Shown in pieces: positions 6,921-12,102 of a stretch of 14,889 nucleotides of DNA. Location: NCBI GenBank assembly GCA_046726955.1, contig JBKPBQ010000444.1, positions 1 through 14,889 of the forward strand. The letters run 5' to 3'. The position numbers were made by a program, and so were the translations under genes. Under the pieces are notes generated by a model, which made no database searches, was not told the DNA's origin, and saw nothing but the letters and a program-made list of their open reading frames with translations. The stretch is from CAVPGH01 sp046726955 (GTDB lineage Bacteria; Acidobacteriota; Vicinamibacteria; Fen-336). The number at the start of each line of letters is the position of its first letter. The first letter of the stretch is position 1.

Positions 6921-7583
6921 CTACGCGGCCGAGCGCTCCGCGCGCCGGTCGCGATAGAGGGCGAGCCGGACGTCGGCGGGGATGCGGGTGTCGTACACGA
7001 TGTCCCACCAGCCGTTCGTCAGGCCGTACGCGACGTTCATTCCCTTGGGGCTGTGGTGGTAGAGGTGGTGCCTCTTGATGTAGCGGAAGTAGCTGCCGCG
7101 GAACTCGTAGAAGTGCACGGAGTGGTGGACCCACTCCTCCACGATGTAGGCCTGCAGGAGGCCGGCGAGGAGCGCCGAGAAGCTCCACGACGGGAGCAGC
7201 AGGCCGAGGAGCGCGAGAGGACCGGTGAACGGGAGCGTGTCCGTGATCGTGCCGTTGATGTGGTTGCCGTCCCAGGGCCGCTTGTGGTGCTCCCAGTGCA
7301 GGTGGTCGAAGTACTTGTGCAGGAGGTGCTGGAAGAGCCCGGGGCCGTCGGGGAACCGGCCGTGCAGCACGTACCGGTGCACGTAGTACTCGACGAGGGT
7401 CCAGACGGCGATGCCCATGGCGAACGACAGCATCGCCAGGCGGGGACGACCGCGAAGGGCGACGGCGAGCACGGTCGCCGCGTACAGCGTGTAGAGGACG
7501 GTGACCGGGTAAAGGCGCTTTCGGGCTTTTCGCGCCTCGGCAGGACGATCGATCACGCTCGAGACGACCTCGACGCTCGTCAC
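6921..7583 (-). CDS. Fatty-acid hydroxylase / sterol desaturase superfamily membrane protein
   Basis: A 220-residue integral membrane protein with the His clusters of the di-metal hydroxylases of this superfamily: H69-x4-H74 (EYYVHRYVLHG), H89, H94 and H96 with HH99-100 (HWEHHKRPWDGNH), HH153-154 with H157 (EEWVHHSVHFYE), and HH172-173 with HH176-177 (KRHHLYHHSPKG). Hydrophobic stretches lie at about 25-43, 50-67 and 118-147. The spacing and the FDHLHWEHH box resemble fatty-acid 2-hydroxylases, which add a hydroxyl group to lipid acyl chains using O2 and an electron donor; the true substrate is unknown. I chose GTG 7583 because TGAGG lies 6 nt upstream; an in-frame TTG at 7595 would add four residues. 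It lies between the VKOR-DsbA gene (98 bp upstream) and the pseudokinase gene (50 bp downstream), all leftward. A 7-bp GC hairpin (7598-7604 with 7617-7623) lies just before the start. Confidence 0.88.
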   Translation of the reverse strand: MTSVEVVSSVIDRPAEARKARKRLYPVTVLYTLYAATVLAVALRGRPRLAMLSFAMGIAVWTLVEYYVHRYVLHGRFPDGPGLFQHLLHKYFDHLHWEHHKRPWDGNHINGTITDTLPFTGPLALLGLLLPSWSFSALLAGLLQAYIVEEWVHHSVHFYEFRGSYFRYIKRHHLYHHSPKGMNVAYGLTNGWWDIVYDTRIPADVRLALYRDRRAERSAA

Positions 7584-7597
7584 GTGGAACCTCAACG

Positions 7598-7623
7598 CGG
7601 CGCCCAGGGCCCCCTCGGCGCCG
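7598..7623. repeat. GC-rich inverted repeat in front of the hydroxylase gene
   Basis: CGGCGCC (7598-7604) pairs with GGCGCCG (7617-7623) around a 12-nt loop. It lies in the 98-bp spacer between the VKOR-DsbA stop and the hydroxylase start, so on the leftward transcript it would form a hairpin about 14 nt upstream of the GTG codon. No T tract follows. It could be an mRNA processing or attenuation structure, or chance in GC-rich DNA. Confidence 0.35.
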
Positions 7624-7681
7624 GCTCAGCACTCGGTTAGAACGTCAAGGATGCCGCAGGTTGTCCGCCGAAATCAAGCCG

Positions 7682-9115
7682 CTACTGGGGCTTGGGCGGG
7701 GTCATCGGGGGGAAACCCTTTGCCTGCGCCTCTTTATCGACCACCGAGACGAAGTCCTCGACGCGCGGCAGCTTCTTGCCGTTGACGACGAGCGTGGGGG
7801 TGGACTGCACGCCGACCTTCTTGGCCTCGTCGAGATCCGCGGAGAGCCGCTCCTTCGTGCGCGGGTCCGTCAGGCAGCTCCGCATCGCGTCCGCGTTCAA
7901 GCCCGCTTCGCCGGCCAGCCGGACGACGTCGTCCGCTTTCGGGTCGCGGAGCTCCATCGAGAAGACCCGGTCGTGGTAGGGCTGGAACTTGTCCTGGAAG
8001 TTGGCGCAGATGCCGCCGAGCGCGAGCCAGCACGCCCCGGGGTGGACGGTGCGGCTCAGCGACGCGTTGCACTCCTTGTCCAGCGGGTAGTTCTTGAAGT
8101 ACACGACCACGCGGTTGCCGGACTGCGGGATGAAACTGGCGAAGGCTCCCGCGATGTTCTTGCAGAACGGGCAGAGGAAGTCGGAGAACTCGACGACCTG
8201 GACGGGAGCGGTCTTCGGTCCCTTGAACGGCGTGTCCTTCAGGTCCAGGTGCTGGACCGGTGCCTTCTCGAACTCCTTCGCGGCCTTGGCGGTGAAGTAC
8301 TCGGCCAGCTTTTGCGGATCGTCGAGCGTCTCCTGCAGGCGCTTCGAGAGGTCCTGGTAGTACTTGAGGTCGCCGCCTCCCGAGGGCGCTGCGGCGGCGG
8401 CCGTCGTGGGCGGAGCGTGCGTCTCGGTGACGGGCGTCGCGACGGCCGGGCTCGTCGCGGAGGGAGAGGGAGCGGGGGCCGGGGCGGAGGGAGCGGGCGC
8501 CGGCGCGGTCGAGCCCAGAATGTTCGCCACGCGGGACTTCTCGCGCTCGGCGAGCGCGCTCTCCGCGGCGAGGACGCCACCCGCGATCGCAAGCGAGGCG
8601 AGGACCCACCCCGCGAGGACGAGCCGGCCCGGCACCGCCCCCGCCGTCGCGCCCACGGCCGCCATCCCCCGCCGCGCCGGCCAGAGGAGCGCGAAGCTCG
8701 CCGCGTTCAGGACGTAGGTGACGAGGCAGAGGGCGCAGAAGGCGTGGATCGAGAGCGCCTGCACTCCGAAGAGCGCGAGGTCGAGCACGAGCGCCGTCCC
8801 GAGGGCCGCGAGAGCGAGGAAGGCGATTGGCTCCCGCGCTTCGGGCGGCCCGAGCAGGAGCAGGACGAGCAGGACGACCAGCGAGCCGTAGAAGAAGAGG
8901 CCGACGGCGGCCAGGGGAAGGCCGGCCACCTTCGACCACGAGCTGCGGGCCACGGTCTCGCAGCCGCTGGTCTGCCCGTCGCCGCAGACCTGGTTCACGG
9001 CTGACACAGCTCCGGACTCGCCGTGGTGCTGCAGGAGCAAAAGGCCCGAGACGAGCACTCCCGCGACACACAGGACGAGCGCGGCTGCAATCCTCTTTCC
9101 TGAACTCTCGCTCAA
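7682..9115 (-). CDS. VKOR-DsbA fusion, periplasmic disulfide-forming enzyme
   Basis: A 477-residue membrane protein that joins the two partners of oxidative folding. Residues 8-150 are a VKOR domain with membrane helices at about 9-28, 65-88, 97-117 and 125-145. It has the loop Cys pair C44 and C52 (CGDGQTSGC), a Ser-rich stretch near 58-61, and the quinone-site CxxC C127-A-L-C130. After another helix (about 163-185) and an Ala/Pro/Thr-rich linker (about 203-245) comes a DsbA-like thioredoxin domain with C315-P-F-C318 and the cis-Pro loop S438-T-P440. VKOR passes electrons from the thioredoxin-like partner to quinone, so the fusion can both make and recycle the oxidant. Extra Cys residues C349, C362, C370 and C414 are present. 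Start TTG 9115 is chosen because GGGAGG lies 5 nt upstream; the longer open frame before it reads through the promoter region and the divergent NDH-2 gene. Confidence 0.92.
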   Translation of the reverse strand: MSESSGKRIAAALVLCVAGVLVSGLLLLQHHGESGAVSAVNQVCGDGQTSGCETVARSSWSKVAGLPLAAVGLFFYGSLVVLLVLLLLGPPEAREPIAFLALAALGTALVLDLALFGVQALSIHAFCALCLVTYVLNAASFALLWPARRGMAAVGATAGAVPGRLVLAGWVLASLAIAGGVLAAESALAEREKSRVANILGSTAPAPAPSAPAPAPSPSATSPAVATPVTETHAPPTTAAAAAPSGGGDLKYYQDLSKRLQETLDDPQKLAEYFTAKAAKEFEKAPVQHLDLKDTPFKGPKTAPVQVVEFSDFLCPFCKNIAGAFASFIPQSGNRVVVYFKNYPLDKECNASLSRTVHPGACWLALGGICANFQDKFQPYHDRVFSMELRDPKADDVVRLAGEAGLNADAMRSCLTDPRTKERLSADLDEAKKVGVQSTPTLVVNGKKLPRVEDFVSVVDKEAQAKGFPPMTPPKPQ

Positions 9116-9137
9116 CCAGACCTCCCGATCCTGCGCG

Positions 9138-9166
9138 ACTCTACCCACGCTCCCCGCGACGCGCAA
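9138..9166 (-). promoter_or_regulatory. Predicted sigma-70-type promoter for the VKOR-DsbA gene
   Basis: On the minus strand TTGCGC (9166-9161) and TAGAGT (9143-9138) are 17 bp apart, the optimal spacing. The -35 matches the TTGACA consensus at its first three bases and the -10 matches TATAAT at four of six. A transcript would start near 9131 and give a leader of about 16 nt that carries the GGGAGG ribosome site of the TTG start at 9115. It is a prediction from spacing and sequence only. Confidence 0.45.
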
Positions 9167-9180
9167 GCTTCGGGCGCGCT

Positions 9181-9194
9181 CGGCTGGCCAGCCG
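9181..9194. promoter_or_regulatory. 14-bp perfect palindrome in the NDH-2 / VKOR-DsbA divergent region
   Basis: CGGCTGGCCAGCCG is a perfect 14-bp palindrome. It lies 15 bp upstream of the proposed NDH-2 -10 hexamer (9209-9214), so it covers the place where a -35 element would be, and just behind the -35 of the divergent VKOR-DsbA promoter. A repressor or activator bound here could control both genes. No cognate regulator is in the window. Confidence 0.4.
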
Positions 9195-9208
9195 CGCGTG
9201 CGATCGGA

Positions 9209-9214
9209 TAGGCT
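9209..9214 (+). promoter_or_regulatory. Candidate -10 hexamer (TAGGCT) for a near-leaderless NDH-2 transcript
   Basis: TAGGCT is followed by 7 nt and then the GTG start at 9222, so transcription would begin at or one base before the start codon. The AGG inside the hexamer (9 nt from GTG) could also serve as a weak ribosome site, so the two readings compete. Confidence 0.35.
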
Positions 9215-9221
9215 CCGGGTC

Positions 9222-10484
9222 GTGACCTCTTCTCCGGCCGAGCGTCCGCACGTTGTGATCGTGGGAGCCGGCTTCGGCGGGCTCGAGGCCGCGCGCGGGC
9301 TGCGCCGGGCGCCGGTGCGGATCACGGTCGTCGACCGCCGCAACCACCACCTCTTCCAGCCGCTGCTCTACCAGGTGGCGACGGCCGGGCTCTCGCCCGC
9401 GGAGATCGCCTCTCCCATCAGGCGGATCCTCCGCAAGCAGGACAACACGTCGGTCGTCCTCGCGGAAGTCGAGTCGGTCGACGTCGCGGGGCGGCGGGTG
9501 CGGCTCGAGGGCGCGGCCGAGCTCGGCTACGACTACCTCGTGGTGGCGGCCGGGGCGACGCACTCCTACTTCGGCCACGACGACTGGGAAGCCTTCGCGC
9601 CGGGCCTGAAGTCGATCGAGGACGCGCTGGAGATCCGCCGGCGCGCGCTCCTCGCCTTCGAGGCCGCGGAGCGCGAGGACGACCCGGAGCGGCGGCGCGC
9701 CTGGCTCACCTTCGTGGTCGTGGGCGGCGGTCCCACGGGAGTGGAGATGGCAGGCGCTTTCGCCGAGATCGCGCGCCACAGCCTGTCTCGCGAGTTCCGC
9801 CGGATCGACCCCCACACGGCGCGCGTGATCCTTGTGGAGGCGGGTCCCCGCATCCTTCCAGCCTATCCGCCCGACCTCTCCGACCGCGCCGTCCGCCAGC
9901 TCGAGGCGCTGGGCGCGCAGGTGTGGGTGGGGATGCCGGTCACGGGGGTCTCCGCCGAAGGCGTGCAGATGGGCCCGGAGAGCGTGGCCGCTCGCACGAT
10001 CGTCTGGGCCGCGGGGGTCGCTGCCTCTCCGCTCGCACGATCGCTCGGCGCGCCCCTCGACCGCGCCGGGCGCGTGAAGGTCTTGCCGGACCTCACGCTC
10101 CCCGGTCATCCGGAGGTCCAGGTGGTCGGCGACCTCGTGGCCTTCGAGCAGGACGGTGCGCTCGTCCCCGGCGTCGCCCCCGCAGCCATGCAGATGGGCC
10201 GGCACGCGGCGCGAAACATCCGGCGCGCGCTCTCCGGCGAGCCGCCCGTTCCCTTCCACTACGTGGACAAGGGCTCGCTCGCCACGATCGGCCGCCGTTC
10301 GGGGATCGCGCTCTTCGGCAAGCTGCGCCTCTGGGGCTTGCCCGCCTGGCTCGCCTGGCTCGGCGTCCACATCTTCTTCCTCATCGGCTTCCGCAACCGG
10401 CTCGTCGTGCTCATCTCCTGGGCGTGGGCGTACTTCACGTACCAGCGGTCCGCGCGCCTGATCGTGGGCGGGAAGACCGACTGA
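9222..10484 (+). CDS. ndh: Type II NADH:quinone oxidoreductase (NDH-2)
   Basis: A 420-residue single-subunit flavoprotein that oxidises NADH and reduces membrane quinone without pumping protons. The FAD-binding Rossmann motif is V14-GAGFGG at 14-20. The family signature FQPLLYQVATAGLSP lies at 45-59, the NAD(P)H motif VGGGPTGVE at 167-175, AAGV at 263-266 and the FAD-contacting GD at 303-304. The quinone-site segment APAAMQMG (319-326) keeps one Gln (Q324) of the usual AQxAxQ pattern, the first Gln being Pro here. The hydrophobic C-terminal part (about 372-405) fits peripheral membrane attachment. Start GTG 9222 is preferred: a frame-matched GTG at 9198 lies inside the likely promoter and lacks any ribosome site. 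It is divergent from VKOR-DsbA, and its stop codon overlaps the proposed start of the small hydrolase gene, which suggests translational coupling. Confidence 0.92.
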   Translation: MTSSPAERPHVVIVGAGFGGLEAARGLRRAPVRITVVDRRNHHLFQPLLYQVATAGLSPAEIASPIRRILRKQDNTSVVLAEVESVDVAGRRVRLEGAAELGYDYLVVAAGATHSYFGHDDWEAFAPGLKSIEDALEIRRRALLAFEAAEREDDPERRRAWLTFVVVGGGPTGVEMAGAFAEIARHSLSREFRRIDPHTARVILVEAGPRILPAYPPDLSDRAVRQLEALGAQVWVGMPVTGVSAEGVQMGPESVAARTIVWAAGVAASPLARSLGAPLDRAGRVKVLPDLTLPGHPEVQVVGDLVAFEQDGALVPGVAPAAMQMGRHAARNIRRALSGEPPVPFHYVDKGSLATIGRRSGIALFGKLRLWGLPAWLAWLGVHIFFLIGFRNRLVVLISWAWAYFTYQRSARLIVGGKTD

Positions 10485-11047
10485 CGATCACGGTCCTCGC
10501 CGTCGGGGAGGACGAGGCGTCGTGGAGCCGCCTCCCCGGGCGGCTCGCCGAGGACGTCGTGCTTCATCCGCTCGTACTCCCGCGAGAGCGCACGCCTCGC
10601 CGCACGGCGGAGGGGCTCCTGCCTGCGATCGAGGAGGCCGACCGTCCGCGCGTCCTTCTCGGCCACGACCGCGGCGGCTCCATCGCGATCGAGCTCGCGC
10701 AGTTCGCCGCGGCCGCCTTCGACGGCCTGATCCTGCACGCCCCGCGTGCGGGGCGCCGCTTCCGTCTCCTGCAGACGCGACCCGCGCTCACCCGCGAATG
10801 GCAGTCGTCCCTGCGGCCGTTGGCCCTGCCCGCCGCGATTCTCTGGGGGGAGAAGGACCGCGTCCTGCCCGTCCGCGGCGTCGAGGCCTTCCGGCGGCTG
10901 CTGCCCGGCGCGCTCGTGAGCCTGCCCGGCCGCTGGGGACACCGTCCCATGGTCGACGATCCCTCCGGCTACGCGCGCGAAATCTGCGCGCTCGCCCGCG
11001 CGCTCCTCGGTGATCGATCGCCCCGATCTCCGCCAGTGGCCTGTTAG
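10481..11047 (+). CDS. Very small alpha/beta-hydrolase with Asp nucleophile (GHDRGG)
   Basis: The protein is about 188 residues if it starts at CTG 10481, which overlaps the NDH-2 stop as CTGA. No ATG, GTG or TTG lies in frame between there and GTG 10559, which would cut off the first core strand (TITVLAVGEDE). The nucleophile elbow G61-H-D63-R-G-G carries Asp, as in haloalkane or fluoroacetate dehalogenases and epoxide hydrolases, instead of the Ser of esterases. The acid D126 (LWGEKDRVLP) and base H154 (GRWGHRP) are present. The usual HG oxyanion motif after the first strand is replaced by VGEDEASW, and the cap region between strands 6 and 7 is reduced to about 25 residues. Asp-nucleophile enzymes are normally near 290 residues with a full cap, so this is a minimal version. 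It may also be a Ser-hydrolase relative that has lost activity. Substrate unknown; it is probably co-translated with NDH-2. Confidence 0.75.
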   Translation: MTITVLAVGEDEASWSRLPGRLAEDVVLHPLVLPRERTPRRTAEGLLPAIEEADRPRVLLGHDRGGSIAIELAQFAAAAFDGLILHAPRAGRRFRLLQTRPALTREWQSSLRPLALPAAILWGEKDRVLPVRGVEAFRRLLPGALVSLPGRWGHRPMVDDPSGYAREICALARALLGDRSPRSPPVAC

Positions 11048-11050
11048 AAT
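11042..11050 (+). promoter_or_regulatory. Extended -10 element (TGTTAGAAT) at the start of the cyclodeaminase-family gene
   Basis: TG-T-TAGAAT matches an extended -10 (TGnTATAAT) at all but one base. The TAG inside the hexamer is also the stop codon of the hydrolase gene (11045-11047). The ATG at 11055 begins 4 nt after the hexamer and a second ATG at 11061 begins 10 nt after it, so the predicted transcript start falls on or between the start codons. No Shine-Dalgarno is present. Confidence 0.5.
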
Positions 11051-11054
11051 CTGC

Positions 11055-12053
11055 ATGCCGATGGGTCGCCCCGTCCGCCTTCTTCTCGAGCCCGAGATCC
11101 GCGAGCTGATCGGCCCTCGCCAGGCGTTGCGCGAGGTGAAGGAGGCCTTCGCCCGCCTCGGCCGCGGGGAGGCCACTCTTCCCGGGGTGATCGCACTCGA
11201 CATGCCGGAGGGGGCGGGCGAGGTCCACGTCAAGGCGGCCTACCTCCACGGGGCGCCGAGCTTCGTGCTCAAGGAGGCGGGCAGCTTCCCTGCAAACGTC
11301 AAGGCGGGACGCCCGTCGGGCAGCGGCGTCATGCTCGTCTTCGACGCGGTCACCGGGTACCTGGAGGCCGTGCTCTTCGACAACGGCTACCTCACCGACC
11401 TCCGCACCGGCGCCGCGGGCGCTCTCGCCGCCGATCTCCTCGCGAACCCGCTGGTCACGCAGGTGGGCGTCCTGGGCGCGGGCGTGCAGGCGCGCTACCA
11501 GCTCGAGGCGCTGCTGCTCGTGCGCAAGCCCCAGCGCGTCGTCGTCTGGAGCCGCTCGGAGGAGAGGGCGACCACGTACGCCCGCGAGATGCAGGAGCGC
11601 TTCTCGCTTCCCGTGGAGCCGACGGGCGCGGTCTACCAGGCGGTGGAGGGGTCGGAGGTGCTCATCACCACGACGCCGACCTCCGAGCCGCTGGTGCGCG
11701 AGGACTGGGTGATGAAGGGGACGCACATCACGGCCGTGGGCTCGGACGCGCCGGGGAAGCAGGAGGTCTTCGCGCTCGTCCTCGCCAAGGCGGACCGGAT
11801 CGTCGCGGACTCGCTCGCGCAGTGCCTCTCCTACGGCGAGATCCACCACGCGGTGGAGGCCGGGGCGATCAAGGCGGAGGACGTGTACGGCGAGCTCGGG
11901 GAGCTCGTCACCGGCGCGAAGCCGGGGCGGGAGCGGCTGGACGAGATCACGGTCGCGGACCTCACGGGTGTCGGCATCCAGGACGCGGCGGTCGCGGGCT
12001 TCGTGGTCGCGGAGGCGGCGCGCACGGGCCGGGGGCGGACGATCGAGGTCTGA
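11055..12053 (+). CDS. Ornithine cyclodeaminase / mu-crystallin family protein
   Basis: A 332-residue NAD(P)-dependent enzyme of the family that includes ornithine cyclodeaminase, ketimine and pyrroline-2-carboxylate reductases, and EutC-like enzymes. The substrate Lys K73 (VLKEAGSFP), Arg R117 (YLTDLRTGAAGALAA) and Asp D231 (AVGSDAPGK) match the three residues used by ornithine cyclodeaminase (K69, R112 and D228 in the Pseudomonas putida enzyme). The dinucleotide motif GVLGAGVQ is at 138-145. Length is normal for the family. With all three residues kept, activity on a cyclic imine or amino acid is likely, but the substrate cannot be chosen from sequence; no ectoine or arginine pathway gene is next to it. 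The start ATG 11055 is preferred over an in-frame GTG at 11010, which lies inside the hydrolase gene; ATG 11061 is a third option. It is probably transcribed from its own promoter at 11042-11050. Confidence 0.9.
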   Translation: MPMGRPVRLLLEPEIRELIGPRQALREVKEAFARLGRGEATLPGVIALDMPEGAGEVHVKAAYLHGAPSFVLKEAGSFPANVKAGRPSGSGVMLVFDAVTGYLEAVLFDNGYLTDLRTGAAGALAADLLANPLVTQVGVLGAGVQARYQLEALLLVRKPQRVVVWSRSEERATTYAREMQERFSLPVEPTGAVYQAVEGSEVLITTTPTSEPLVREDWVMKGTHITAVGSDAPGKQEVFALVLAKADRIVADSLAQCLSYGEIHHAVEAGAIKAEDVYGELGELVTGAKPGRERLDEITVADLTGVGIQDAAVAGFVVAEAARTGRGRTIEV

Positions 12054-12088
12054 CCGGGCCGCGGCCGTCTCGCTGCGCCCCGCGGGGA

Positions 12089-12094
12089 CATAAT
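12089..12094 (+). promoter_or_regulatory. Candidate -10 hexamer (CATAAT) for the kinase gene
   Basis: CATAAT matches TATAAT at five of six bases and lies 8 nt before the ATG at 12103. The only purine-rich site, GAAGGA (12096-12101), is one nucleotide from the start codon, too close for normal ribosome binding. A leaderless or near-leaderless transcript is therefore plausible. Confidence 0.4.
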
Positions 12095-12102
12095 CGAAGG
12101 AC

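Noticed and set aside
9116..9343. Longer N-terminus for the VKOR-DsbA protein
   Set aside because: The extension would run through the predicted promoter and into the NDH-2 gene, and the TTG at 9115 has a GGGAGG site at good distance with a membrane helix right after it.
11010..11054. Upstream GTG start for the cyclodeaminase-family gene
   Set aside because: It would add 15 residues inside the hydrolase gene with no family similarity, and would place the -10 element inside the coding region.
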